Assembly (NCBI RefSeq): GCF_042678145.1
Contig: NZ_JBHUDG010000004.1
Span: forward strand, 248,001-312,000
Direction: 5' to 3'
DNA: 64,000 nucleotides
From: Pseudopedobacter beijingensis
Lineage (GTDB): Bacteria > Bacteroidota > Bacteroidia > Sphingobacteriales > Sphingobacteriaceae
The translations under genes were made by a program, and so were the position numbers. The notes below the pieces were generated by a model. The model made no database searches. It was given only the letters and a program-made list of their open reading frames with translations, and was not told where the DNA came from. Below, in pieces: positions 26,139 through 36,128 of this stretch (position 1 is its first letter; the number at the start of each line of letters is the position of its first letter).

Positions 26139-29100
26139 ATGTGTAAACCTAATTTAAAGAATAATAGCAGGATTTTCCTGTTACTCATTCCCCTTATGCT
26201 AATAGCTTCATTTCTGAAAGCGCAAATTTCAGTTAGTGGGCGTGTTACTGATAGTGAAAATCAGCCTCTTATTGGTGTGTCAATAGCCGAAAAAGGATCT
26301 GCGAATAATAGGGTTACTGGTACTGATGGTTCTTATTCCATTAACCTAACTAGCCCAAATTCAATATTGATATTTTCTTATATAGGCTTTGGTTCGCAGG
26401 AGATTGTTTTAAATGGACGTAAAAAGATAAATGTAATTATGTTGCCCGATGAAAAGAAGCTTAATGAGGTGGTGGTGATAGGGTACGGGACAGTCAAACG
26501 AAGGGATGTAACGGGAGCCATTTCTTCAATAAAAGGAGAAGATATCATGAAGGCTAGCCCATCTAATATTTTATCTGGTTTGCAAGGACGTGTAGCTGGG
26601 GTTGTTATAAATCAGAATGATGGAGCTCCAGGAGCAGGGCTAAGTATGCAGATACGAGGAACCAATTCTTTTCTTGGAGGAACTCAGCCGTTATATGTTA
26701 TTGATGGTGTGCCATTGGCTGCTAACAATGGTAGTGCTACTCCAGGCGCTTTGGAGGCAGGAGACAAACAAACGATTAATGTGCTATCATTCCTAAATCC
26801 TGCAGATGTAGAATCTATTGATGTTTTGCGTGATGCATCGGCGACTGCTATTTATGGATCGAGAGGAGCTAATGGGGTGGTGCTTATTACTACCAAGAAA
26901 GGGAGAAAAGGGGCAGATAAAGTAGAGCTTAATTTAAACTACGGTTTTTCTGGTGTGATTAAGAAAATAGAAATGTTGGATGCCTATAATTACGCCTCTT
27001 TACAAAATGAAGCTTATGCCAATTCAAATATTTTCGAGGGGACAAACTACGAATTGCCATTTCCAGGCGAATGGAGACCCTCTATATCAAATCCCAATGA
27101 ACTTTTTTATGCAAAAGGGCCAGAAGATTTTATAGGAAAAAGTACCAATTGGCAAGATGAGATTCTACGTACTGCGAAAATACATAATCATACATTGACT
27201 ATCTCTGGAGGTGATGAGAAGGGGAACTACTCACTTTCGGGTAATTATTTAGATCAACAAGGTGTTATTTCATCTTCTTCTTATAAAAAATATGGAGCCA
27301 ACCTGAATCTTTTCCGAAATGTAAAAAAATGGCTCACTGCAGGTTCATTTACAAGTTATTCGCATAGCGAAAACAGTATGGTTAAAACCAATACAGAAGA
27401 TTTATCTGTTCAGGCAGGTGTAGTGCGCGCAGCACTTGCCTTTCAGCCTACTGCCTCAATAATTGATTCTACCTTGAATGATTTCTCCCGTTCTATAACT
27501 ACTTCAAATCCTTATTTGTATGTGAATAATGTACTGAACAGAATTGAAGTGAATCAGGTGTTTTCTTCAAATTATCTTGAAGTGGCCTTACCTGCTGGGT
27601 TTAAGTTTAGGCAAAATATAGGTATAGGTGTTTATGGGAGCCTGAGAGATCAGTATTATCCTCGTTTGGTGTATGAAGGTATGCAGAGTCAGGGACTTGC
27701 ATATAAAAGCGATAATAATTCTCGGTCTATGACATCCGAAAGTATTCTTTCTTATATTAAAGCATTAGACTTACATAACATATCAGCTACTGTGGGCACT
27801 ACCTACGAATCATTTGTAAGCACCTATAAGAATCAACAAGCAAGCAACTTTGTAAATGATTTACTTGAAAACAACAATATGGCGGGAGGGCAAACCTATT
27901 CACCTCCGCGCTCTGGAAAGTCGTCTTCTGCTCTGTCATCGGTTCTTGCTAGGGTAAATTATAGTTATGATAGCCGTTATATGTTTACAGTATCTTTCAG
28001 GGGAGATGGTTCTAGTAAGTTTGCGAAAAACAACAAATGGGCATTTTTTCCTTCAGCAGCTATTGCCTGGAACTTGGGACGTGAAGAATTTTTGGAAAGT
28101 AATAAACTAATTAGTGAAGCTAAAATGCGTTTCAGTTACGGGCGTACGGGAAATCAAGCTATTAATTCTTATCAATCTCTTTCTAAACTCATTCCATACA
28201 ACTATACCCTTGAAGGAAAGCTGTCTAGTGGCTATGCCGATGATGTTTGGGCAGGTCCTGCTAATGAAAATCTTAAATGGGAAACGACAGATCAGTTTAA
28301 TGCGGGAGCTGATGTAGGGTTGCTAAATAACAAAATTCGTTTTAATGTGGATCTTTATTACAAAAAAACATTTGATCTGTTACAGAATATAGTAACTCCG
28401 GGTAGTACTGGTTTTACATTTGCATTGCAAAATGTAGGAAGTATCCAGAATAAAGGGATTGAGTTTTCATTAACAACTACACCGATATCCAGTAAAGATT
28501 TTTTATGGAATATTGGAGGTAATATAGCATTTAACAGAAATAAAATTTTAGATATTGGCGATGTTGAGCACCAATTTGCTAACAGTGTTAAGTTTAATAA
28601 TGATTTACCATTTATACAAAAAGCAGGGCTACCGGTTGGTGCTTTATACGGATATATAGAAGATGGGATTTTTAGAAATGAGGCAGAGGTAAGAGCACAT
28701 CCTTTTTATGCAAATCAGAGCGAGGCTATTATAAAAAGAACTGTTGGGGAAATCAGGTATAGAGATATTACGCCGGATGGGGTACTTACAGATAAGGATA
28801 GGGGCGTAATAGGTGATGTAAATCCTGATTTTACATATGGGTTTACGACTGACTTTCATTACAAAAAACTCGATTTATCTATTTTTATACAAGGGGTTAA
28901 AGGAGGGGATGTTATTAGCATGAATACCCTTTACTTGTCTAATGTGGGAGCTTACAATAATGTTACGAAGGATATTTATAACAATCGTTGGACTCCGGAG
29001 AACTGGGAACATGCAACTAACCCCAAAGCAGAAGTACAGTATTGGAGAACATTCAATTTTAGTAGGAGATTCGTTGAAGACGGCTCTTATATTCGTTTAA

Positions 29101-29318
29101 AAAATGTCAATGTAGGGTATACTTTTAATATTAATAAGAGAATAATAGAGAAAGCAAGAGTATTTGTTGTTGGCTCCAATTTACTAACAATTACTAATTA
29201 TTCAGGGTTTGATCCAGATGTTAACGGATATGGTGAAAACCCGGCACTGCGAGGAGTAGATTTAGGAGGTTACCCTAATTCGCGAACTGTAAATTTTGGA
29301 GTGCAGTGTATATTTTGA
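26139..29318 (+). CDS. SusC-type TonB-dependent outer-membrane transporter
   Basis: 1059 aa. A signal peptide (to ~29) is followed by a carboxypeptidase-regulatory-like domain (30-115; VSGRVTDSENQPLIGVSI), a SusC motif and TonB-box region (LNEVVVIGYGTVKRRDVTG), a plug (to ~250, DVLRDASATAIYGSRGANGV) and a 22-strand barrel ending VNFGVQCIF. It imports oligosaccharides bound by the SusD partner. It has no N-terminal STN signalling domain, so control by an anti-sigma factor is not expected. The susD gene follows. Confidence 0.96.
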   Translation: MCKPNLKNNSRIFLLLIPLMLIASFLKAQISVSGRVTDSENQPLIGVSIAEKGSANNRVTGTDGSYSINLTSPNSILIFSYIGFGSQEIVLNGRKKINVIMLPDEKKLNEVVVIGYGTVKRRDVTGAISSIKGEDIMKASPSNILSGLQGRVAGVVINQNDGAPGAGLSMQIRGTNSFLGGTQPLYVIDGVPLAANNGSATPGALEAGDKQTINVLSFLNPADVESIDVLRDASATAIYGSRGANGVVLITTKKGRKGADKVELNLNYGFSGVIKKIEMLDAYNYASLQNEAYANSNIFEGTNYELPFPGEWRPSISNPNELFYAKGPEDFIGKSTNWQDEILRTAKIHNHTLTISGGDEKGNYSLSGNYLDQQGVISSSSYKKYGANLNLFRNVKKWLTAGSFTSYSHSENSMVKTNTEDLSVQAGVVRAALAFQPTASIIDSTLNDFSRSITTSNPYLYVNNVLNRIEVNQVFSSNYLEVALPAGFKFRQNIGIGVYGSLRDQYYPRLVYEGMQSQGLAYKSDNNSRSMTSESILSYIKALDLHNISATVGTTYESFVSTYKNQQASNFVNDLLENNNMAGGQTYSPPRSGKSSSALSSVLARVNYSYDSRYMFTVSFRGDGSSKFAKNNKWAFFPSAAIAWNLGREEFLESNKLISEAKMRFSYGRTGNQAINSYQSLSKLIPYNYTLEGKLSSGYADDVWAGPANENLKWETTDQFNAGADVGLLNNKIRFNVDLYYKKTFDLLQNIVTPGSTGFTFALQNVGSIQNKGIEFSLTTTPISSKDFLWNIGGNIAFNRNKILDIGDVEHQFANSVKFNNDLPFIQKAGLPVGALYGYIEDGIFRNEAEVRAHPFYANQSEAIIKRTVGEIRYRDITPDGVLTDKDRGVIGDVNPDFTYGFTTDFHYKKLDLSIFIQGVKGGDVISMNTLYLSNVGAYNNVTKDIYNNRWTPENWEHATNPKAEVQYWRTFNFSRRFVEDGSYIRLKNVNVGYTFNINKRIIEKARVFVVGSNLLTITNYSGFDPDVNGYGENPALRGVDLGGYPNSRTVNFGVQCIF

Positions 29319-29352
29319 TGTTTTTGTGTTTTTTAAATTAAGTTATTTTGTT

Positions 29353-30975
29353 ATGAAAAATAAAATTATTGTCTTTCTCTTTGTTGGGGCTTCCTTGTTG
29401 AGTTCTTGCTCAAAAATGCTGGAAGAAAAAACATATGATTTCATTTCTCCCAATAATTTCTATCAAAATGGAGAAGATGCTATCGCTGCAGTTAGTGGGG
29501 TATACAATGTGTTGTATTCTACAGGGGTTTATAAAGCTGCCTATTGGTTAATTGATTTAGATTCGGATCATGCATCAGGAGCAGGCTGGTTTCTGGGGAG
29601 TATAGGTGCGGGTAACCCACTTGCTTACTGGGGAATAAATACTATTTGGAATGATCATTATTTACTCATTGCTAGAGCTAATGGAGTCTTAGCTAATGTT
29701 CCAAATATTAAAATGAATGAGGAACTGAAACAACGCCTTTTAGGCGAAGCCTATTTTCTTAGAGGATGGGCTTATTTTAATCTTGTGCGTATTTATGGAG
29801 GAGTGCCTCTACGTGATAAAACCCTTGCTTCTGGGGCATTAATTGATCAACCTAGAGCATCTGTGTCTGAAACCTATAATTTTATTATTTCCGACCTGAA
29901 AAAAGCAGAAGAAATGTTGTTTCCGCATGATGATAGCCGATCAGGCGAGAAAGGACGTGTAACTAAAGCTGTGGCAAGTGCTACACTTGCAAAAGTATAT
30001 ATAACTATGGCTTCAGGAGCGCTTAAGGGAGCGTCTATTACTGTACGTGGTGGACAAAATAATACTTTTTATACCTACGCAAAAGATGTAGTCAAAGGTT
30101 ATGAGGGGTTCAATAGTCTGGAATTATATGAAGAGGCTAGAAAAATAACCGCCAACTTAATTTTAAGTAAAGAATATAGTCTGTTTCCAAATTTCATGGA
30201 TTTGTGGACTATTGAAAATAGGAACAGAGTTGAACACATGTGGCAAATACAAGCCCTTAATGGAAATCCTGATTTGCAAAATGATCTCAACTATTATTTT
30301 AATGCAGCTAAAGAAGACAGAAGTAATGTTGGTGCGGTATGGATGAGCAATAACCACTATAATAATTATGAAGATCATGACCACCGCGTGTTATACGGTG
30401 TAAGACATCAATTTATTGTGAATTATGGTGACCCTAATAATAATGGATTTCTATTATATCCAGAAAGAGATAGTTTAAAGTATAAAACAGATGCTGCAGG
30501 GAATGTCTATTCTTTCAATGGAGATTACCATGACCATGGTTACTCAGAAAAATATAGTAAGGTAAGTGATCCTAAACCACAAAACTCAGATGCTTTCTTT
30601 CCTGAGTTACGTTTTGCTGAAGTGTTTTTAATGCATGCCGAAGCCGAAAATGAAGTAAATGGACCTACGCCTGCTGCCTACGCCTCTTTGAACGAGATAC
30701 GTACAAGAAGTAAGGCCTCTACTGTACCAACAGGTATGAGTAAACAGGACTTTAGGTCTTTTGTATTGGAAGAAAGAGGACGAGAACTTGTTTTTGAAGG
30801 AAAAAGAAGATTTGATTTATTGCGGTGGGGTATTTATTTACAGGTAATGAACCAGATAGCTGTGGATAAAGACAATATTTCTAAAGTTAGGGCTAAGAGA
30901 AATTTGCTATTTCCTATTCCAATTGATGAAATCAATTCGAATAAAGCTATTAATGAAAATAATCCGGATTGGTAG
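29353..30975 (+). CDS. SusD/RagB family surface glycan-binding lipoprotein
   Basis: 540 aa from the ATG at 29353 (an upstream extension overlaps susC). Lipobox LSSC, Cys19. N-terminal TPR-like helices (FLRGWAYFNLVRIYGGVPL) and the C-terminal motif EERGRELVFEGKRRFDLLRWG are diagnostic. It sits as a lid on the SusC barrel and captures the glycan. Confidence 0.96.
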   Translation: MKNKIIVFLFVGASLLSSCSKMLEEKTYDFISPNNFYQNGEDAIAAVSGVYNVLYSTGVYKAAYWLIDLDSDHASGAGWFLGSIGAGNPLAYWGINTIWNDHYLLIARANGVLANVPNIKMNEELKQRLLGEAYFLRGWAYFNLVRIYGGVPLRDKTLASGALIDQPRASVSETYNFIISDLKKAEEMLFPHDDSRSGEKGRVTKAVASATLAKVYITMASGALKGASITVRGGQNNTFYTYAKDVVKGYEGFNSLELYEEARKITANLILSKEYSLFPNFMDLWTIENRNRVEHMWQIQALNGNPDLQNDLNYYFNAAKEDRSNVGAVWMSNNHYNNYEDHDHRVLYGVRHQFIVNYGDPNNNGFLLYPERDSLKYKTDAAGNVYSFNGDYHDHGYSEKYSKVSDPKPQNSDAFFPELRFAEVFLMHAEAENEVNGPTPAAYASLNEIRTRSKASTVPTGMSKQDFRSFVLEERGRELVFEGKRRFDLLRWGIYLQVMNQIAVDKDNISKVRAKRNLLFPIPIDEINSNKAINENNPDW

Positions 30976-31004
30976 AATTCATGTTTTTAAAAATATTTTA
31001 TGTT

Positions 31005-32105
31005 ATGAATAAGTATTTAAAAATTTGCGTAGTATTCTTAATACTGGCCATTGCTTTGGCTGGCTGTAAAAAAGAGACTGAAATGCCTCAAGGTCTTCCT
31101 GTTATAAATAGGGTGGCACAACCTTTGGACCTTAGCGCTGATTTACGAGAGGGCGACTTGAATGATTGGCTTATTATTTACGGACAAAACCTTTCAAAAG
31201 CTCAGAAGGTAACTTTTAATAATGAGCCAGTTGAGAGAAAGGATTTTTATGCTGTCGATACAATGATAAGTATCAAAATTCCCCGTAAAATACCTTCAGT
31301 TATTACTAACAAAATTGAAGTTACAACATTAACAGGTGTGGCTGTTTACGATTTTGATATAAAAATCCCTGCTCTAGTATTAGAGGGAATGTATAATGAA
31401 TATACTTTGGAAGGGGAAACTTTATCTTTGATAGGAAAAAATTTCGATTTGTACGATATTAATGAAAATGGTGCAGAAGTTACTTTTCCTGGTGGTTTTA
31501 CAGTTCCTGTTATTGAAGCTTCAGCAAATACCCTTAAGGTTGTTGTTCCTGTGGGAGCACAGTCTGGAAAATTGAGTATTTATGCTCCATCACTTTCTGT
31601 TCCTCTTGTTACAGATGGATTTTATAAGGACAACCGTAATTTGTTTTTTCCGCTAACACCTTATCCAGCAGATGAGATTTATGGAGTAGGAATGGTGTCC
31701 GCAGGTCCAATACCCGCTTCGATTACTGGTAATTATTATCATGTGAAACAAAATTGGGATGCCAATTTTCAGTGGTTAACCTTATTTTCTGTTCCCCGTA
31801 AACTTGGCGTGGTGGGATCTACCGCTAATTACGTTTTGAAGTTTGAAGTTAGTGTCCAAAAGCCTATTAAAAATATGCAGGCGACTTTTTATCTGGATTA
31901 TGCTCCAGTTTATAGCTGGAAACCATTTGAACAAACTGGAAGTTTTACAACCAATGGACAATGGAAAACGATTACTATTCCTATGTCCCAGATTCAAAGT
32001 AATTTATTGGATAAGGAATATGTATGGCAAATCACTTTTGATGGACATGGACCTGATGATTATGATGTCGCTTTTTGTAATTTCAGAATAGTACCAGCTA
32101 AATAA
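31005..32105 (+). CDS. Surface glycan-binding lipoprotein with IPT/TIG domains
   Basis: 366 aa from the ATG at 31005. Lipobox ALAGC (Cys21). Two Ig-like IPT/TIG modules (about 45-215; LIIYGQNLSKAQKVTFNN, LSLIGKNFDLYD) are followed by a ~150-residue beta-sandwich (TNGQWKTITIPMSQI), which resembles the C-terminal domain of SGBP-B proteins of Bacteroidetes PULs. It likely helps SusD to bind the polysaccharide at the cell surface. Ligand unknown. Confidence 0.8.
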   Translation: MNKYLKICVVFLILAIALAGCKKETEMPQGLPVINRVAQPLDLSADLREGDLNDWLIIYGQNLSKAQKVTFNNEPVERKDFYAVDTMISIKIPRKIPSVITNKIEVTTLTGVAVYDFDIKIPALVLEGMYNEYTLEGETLSLIGKNFDLYDINENGAEVTFPGGFTVPVIEASANTLKVVVPVGAQSGKLSIYAPSLSVPLVTDGFYKDNRNLFFPLTPYPADEIYGVGMVSAGPIPASITGNYYHVKQNWDANFQWLTLFSVPRKLGVVGSTANYVLKFEVSVQKPIKNMQATFYLDYAPVYSWKPFEQTGSFTTNGQWKTITIPMSQIQSNLLDKEYVWQITFDGHGPDDYDVAFCNFRIVPAK

Positions 32106-32112
32106 CCACCGT

Positions 32113-33120
32113 ATGAGAAAATATATAATCTTTTTGTTGCTTTTGATATTGTCAACTATTATTCAATGTAAAAAGACAACAGCAACTAAAGGAGAAGAAC
32201 AAAAAGAATATCTGGTGGCTAGTGGTACTTTTATACAGGATTTTCTTGTTTATAACTGGGATGATGCTAAATGGCAACAAGAATTGAGTGTGTTGAAAGA
32301 AGTCAAAATGAAATATATTGTGTTTTATGCTTCTGTTTATAATAATCAATCCCTGTATGAAAGTGAACTACCAGGTATTACGAGTAAGTATAACGTAGAT
32401 GTTCTTGATAGATGCCTGCGTAATGCCGAGCGGGCAGGAATGAAAGTTTTTATAGGATTAAATTTTCACGAAGATTGGTGGCAGCCTTATACTTCATCAT
32501 GGTTATACGAGCAGATGAATATCGGTAATCAGATTGCCAGTGAGATAAAAGAAAAATATTCCGAAAAGTACAAAAATTCTTTTTACGGTTGGTATTGGGC
32601 TTGGGAAATTGACAATTTAAATTATAAAACTCAAAGTAAGCAAGATATGTTGGTTAATGCACTTAATAGTAATCTTAATCATCTACGATCTATTACTCCC
32701 GATATGCCTGTAATGTTATGTCCGTTTATGAATTACAGATTGGGATCAGCAAGTGAGTATAGTAAAATGTGGACCTATATATTTTCCAAAACCAATTTTA
32801 AGGCAGGAGATGTTTTTGCACCACAAGACTGTATCGGAGCAGATGGTTTGAAAATCGAAATGTTAGATAGTTGGTTTTACCATTTATCAAAAGCTGTAGA
32901 GACAAAACCAGGATTATTGTTTTGGTCTGATGCAGAAACTTTTGTACAAAGCAATTGGTCTCCTGCGCCGATAGAGCGTTTTGTTGAACAAATGAAAATT
33001 GTACAGCCATATGTAAGTGGTATCATCACTTTTGCTTATTCCCATTATTATAGTCCTGTGACTGTGTCTGGTGATTATCATCAGCGATATAAAAATTATT
33101 TAAAAACAGGAAAGTTATAA
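32113..33120 (+). CDS. DUF4434 protein, putative (beta/alpha)8-barrel glycosidase, copy 1
   Basis: 335 aa with an N-terminal signal; Cys19 (IIQC) may be lipidated though the lipobox is poor. The body fits DUF4434, a barrel-type domain found in Bacteroidota sugar loci. Two acidic residues occupy places typical for clan GH-A acid/base and nucleophile: Glu165 in FYGWYWAWEID and Glu275 in LLFWSDAETF. The same two positions are conserved in the second DUF4434 protein (34595). I infer a glycan-cleaving role because no other candidate hydrolase lies in the PUL. It is 7 nt after the SGBP gene. Confidence 0.65.
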   Translation: MRKYIIFLLLLILSTIIQCKKTTATKGEEQKEYLVASGTFIQDFLVYNWDDAKWQQELSVLKEVKMKYIVFYASVYNNQSLYESELPGITSKYNVDVLDRCLRNAERAGMKVFIGLNFHEDWWQPYTSSWLYEQMNIGNQIASEIKEKYSEKYKNSFYGWYWAWEIDNLNYKTQSKQDMLVNALNSNLNHLRSITPDMPVMLCPFMNYRLGSASEYSKMWTYIFSKTNFKAGDVFAPQDCIGADGLKIEMLDSWFYHLSKAVETKPGLLFWSDAETFVQSNWSPAPIERFVEQMKIVQPYVSGIITFAYSHYYSPVTVSGDYHQRYKNYLKTGKL

Positions 33121-33131
33121 AATATTGACTT

Positions 33132-34445
33132 ATGAGAAAATTAATGTTTTTTGTTATACTTTGTATGTTAGGCCTTTCATTCTTAAATACTGCTTATTCA
33201 CAACAGCCAGACAGTAAGGCATCTGTGCAAATAAGAATAGAGCCCAATCACACTAACTCGTTATATAAAATGGGTGAAGTTGTTTCTTTTAAGGTAACAG
33301 TACTATTCAAAGAAAGACCTGCTAAGAATGCTGAAATTTATTATGAAATCGGTCCAGAAAAAATGAAGCCTATGCTTTCAGGGAAGTCTTCCACAAAAGG
33401 AACCATTATATTACAGGGTGGGACACTTGATCAACCTGGTTTTTTACGTTGTGTAGTAACTACCACTATGGATGGGGTTACCTATAGAAATCTTGCGACT
33501 GTAGGATTTGAGCCAAGTCAAATAAAAGCTGTCGCAAAAATGCCTGAAGATTTTCTCGATTTTTGGAACAGTAGCATCTTAGCTTCTGAAAAAATAGCAA
33601 TGGATCCGGTGTTTACACCATTACCTGAAAGGAATACAGATAAGGTGAATGTGTATCAGGTAAGTGTAAATAATTATATGCCTGGAAATAAAGTGTATGG
33701 CATACTTTGCATACCCAAAAAAGAAGGAAAGTATCCCGCTATCATAAAATTTCCAGGGGCGGGAGTTTGGCCCTTGTATGGTGAGCCAAATCTCGCAGAA
33801 CAAGGTGTCATTACGCTGGATATAGGGATTCATGGTATACCGCTTACATTAGACCCAGCGCTTTATTCAGCGTTAAATGCAGGTGCACTTAATGGCTATT
33901 TTATGTATAATCTTGAGGATAAAAATAAATATTATCATAAGCGCGTTTTTCTTGGCTGCATTAGGGCTGTGGATTTGATTTTTCAACTTCCAGAGTTTGA
34001 CGGAAGTCGACTTGCTGTTTGCGGAGGGAGTCAGGGAGGTGCATTAGCCATTGCAACTGCAGCACTGGATAAAAGGGTTAATTGTGTTGCAGCACTTTAT
34101 CCAGCTCTATGTGATCTCACTGGTTATTTACATCAGAGAGCAGGTGGCGCTCCTCAGATAGTTTATCCAGAATATATCAATGATCCCATACAACAGAAAA
34201 AAATTGAAACAGCGGGTTATTATGATACGGTGAACTTCGCTAGAATATTGAAAATTCCGGGATTTTATCTTTGGGGTTTTAATGATGAAGCTTGTGCTCC
34301 AACTTCTACTTATGCTGCTTATAACGAAATTCAAAGTCCAAAAGAATTATTTCCTGATCCCCGATTGGGACATTGGTCAGCGCCTGATCAATGGGAAAAA
34401 GTAAATAACTGGATTTTTAGACAATTTAATAACAATACTCATTAG
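33132..34445 (+). CDS. Acetyl esterase of the CE7/AXE1 type with N-terminal beta-domain
   Basis: 437 aa with a signal peptide (1-23, cut after AYS). An N-terminal ~100-residue beta-sandwich is followed by an alpha/beta-hydrolase with nucleophile Ser300 in CGGSQGG, Asp385 (GFNDEACAP) and His414 (LGHWS). This is the acetylxylan esterase/cephalosporin deacetylase fold. It should remove acetyl groups from the target glycan in the periplasm or at the surface. It starts 11 nt after the first DUF4434 gene. Confidence 0.82.
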   Translation: MRKLMFFVILCMLGLSFLNTAYSQQPDSKASVQIRIEPNHTNSLYKMGEVVSFKVTVLFKERPAKNAEIYYEIGPEKMKPMLSGKSSTKGTIILQGGTLDQPGFLRCVVTTTMDGVTYRNLATVGFEPSQIKAVAKMPEDFLDFWNSSILASEKIAMDPVFTPLPERNTDKVNVYQVSVNNYMPGNKVYGILCIPKKEGKYPAIIKFPGAGVWPLYGEPNLAEQGVITLDIGIHGIPLTLDPALYSALNAGALNGYFMYNLEDKNKYYHKRVFLGCIRAVDLIFQLPEFDGSRLAVCGGSQGGALAIATAALDKRVNCVAALYPALCDLTGYLHQRAGGAPQIVYPEYINDPIQQKKIETAGYYDTVNFARILKIPGFYLWGFNDEACAPTSTYAAYNEIQSPKELFPDPRLGHWSAPDQWEKVNNWIFRQFNNNTH

Positions 34446-34594
34446 TTTTTCTTTAATGAAAGATATGTGTAATAAATTAACCATTCCTAAGTGGGAAATA
34501 AAATATAGTTATTCAAAGCTTATATAAGATGTTATTAACAAAAGAAGTGTCAACACTTGAATAAAACTACAACGCATAAAGTAATAAAATCAGA

Positions 34595-36118
34595 ATGAAT
34601 GTTTGTATGAAAATGTGGATAAATATAATTGTAATTACATTGCTAACATTAGGATGTTCTTTTGCTCAGACAACAAAACAAGTAAAAGGTACATGGGTGA
34701 ATTTGCCGTATCAGGATGTCAGAAATAAGTATATGAATCCGAAACATGTGAATTATACAGACCCGCTCTTTTGGCATACTAAAATAAAGGAATATGCAGA
34801 AATGGGGCTTTCATATATCGTTATCATGGCTGTTGCAAATGAAGAAAAGTCTTTTTATCCTTCACAGTTTATGGCCTTAGCTTATCCACAAGGACAGGAA
34901 AGTCCTGTAGAAGCAATAATGAATGCAGCAGATAAGTATGGAATGAATGTTTTTATGAGTTGTGGATGGGCGATTAATCAGGATGATGATATTCGTAGAC
35001 CGGAGATTAAAGTAATTCAACAAAAGATTATGAGGGAGACGGCCGAACTTTTTAGTAAGCATAAATCTTTTTATGGATGGTATCTTCCTGTTGAGGATAG
35101 CTTGTCTCCTGTACTTCCAGATCAATCGGTAGAAGCTGTAAATACATTGACCGAAACAGCAAAAAGTCTGACTCCCAATGCGAAAATTATGATTTCTCCG
35201 TATGGTATATGGAATGCAGATATAAGAAACAGGAAATTTGCAGATCAGATTAAGAAATTAAAAGTAGATATTATAGCTTATCAGGATGAAGTAGGTTGTG
35301 TGAGGGAACCGTTTCCGATAAAAAGAGTGAAAGAAAACTTCCAAATATTAGGTCAAATTCATAAAGAGACAAAAATAGAGTTTTGGGCTAATGTAGAGTC
35401 TTTTACGTGGGAAAAAGAAGATAATTCTCGTGAATCAGCACTCGTACCTGCAGCTTTTTCGAGATATCTATCACAGATAGTTGGAGCAAGTATGTCTGGA
35501 GCTAAAGAAATAGTGAGTTTTTCGATTTACGGGATTATGGATAAATCTACTTCGGAAATGCCAATAGGCCAGCCAATTGGTTCTGCAAAGTTTTATTCAG
35601 ATTATACAGATTGGCAAAATGGTATCGGGCGATGGCCTTTATTAGAGAAAACTTTTATGGGTAATGTAAATAACTTAGCCACAGGTAAATATGTGAAATT
35701 TAATACGCTTCCTTCTTCCAAAATAAATAAAGGTAAGCTTACAGATAATTCATATGGTTATGAGGATCCTTCTGATAGTAATTGGTTGTCTTTCGAAAAT
35801 GGTATCATGAATTTTGAGGTTGATCTTAAGAAGATAATAAATATTAAATCAATAGCTGTACGTTTTTTACATTATCGAAAAGAAAACGTACTACTACCAA
35901 ATATCGTAGATTTTTATGTTTCTTCTGATGGGAGAAAGTTTAAAAAAGCAAAGACAATAGCTATGGAGGCAAGCCCTAATGATCGTCATGATAGTTGGAT
36001 AGATATTGCAATGGTTGGCGATTTAAACGAGACTGCTCGCTTTATAAAAATAATAGCAGAAGGAGATAAAGACGGACAGATATTATCAGACGAAGTATTA
36101 GTTAATCCTGTATTTTAA
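34595..36118 (+). CDS. DUF4434 protein with C-terminal F5/8-type C-like domain, copy 2
   Basis: 507 aa. Signal sequence 1-24, cut either at Cys21 (TLGC) or after SFAQ. DUF4434 barrel to ~350 with candidate catalytic residues Glu167 (FYGWYLPVED) and Glu268 (EFWANVESF), parallel to Glu165/Glu275 of copy 1. The last ~150 residues (NNLATGKYVKFNTLPSSK; ADGQILSDEV-type end) look like a discoidin/CBM32 beta-sandwich that could bind sugar. 149 nt separate it from the esterase gene, so a second transcript start is possible. Confidence 0.68.
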   Translation: MNVCMKMWINIIVITLLTLGCSFAQTTKQVKGTWVNLPYQDVRNKYMNPKHVNYTDPLFWHTKIKEYAEMGLSYIVIMAVANEEKSFYPSQFMALAYPQGQESPVEAIMNAADKYGMNVFMSCGWAINQDDDIRRPEIKVIQQKIMRETAELFSKHKSFYGWYLPVEDSLSPVLPDQSVEAVNTLTETAKSLTPNAKIMISPYGIWNADIRNRKFADQIKKLKVDIIAYQDEVGCVREPFPIKRVKENFQILGQIHKETKIEFWANVESFTWEKEDNSRESALVPAAFSRYLSQIVGASMSGAKEIVSFSIYGIMDKSTSEMPIGQPIGSAKFYSDYTDWQNGIGRWPLLEKTFMGNVNNLATGKYVKFNTLPSSKINKGKLTDNSYGYEDPSDSNWLSFENGIMNFEVDLKKIINIKSIAVRFLHYRKENVLLPNIVDFYVSSDGRKFKKAKTIAMEASPNDRHDSWIDIAMVGDLNETARFIKIIAEGDKDGQILSDEVLVNPVF

Positions 36119-36128
36119 AACTGAACGA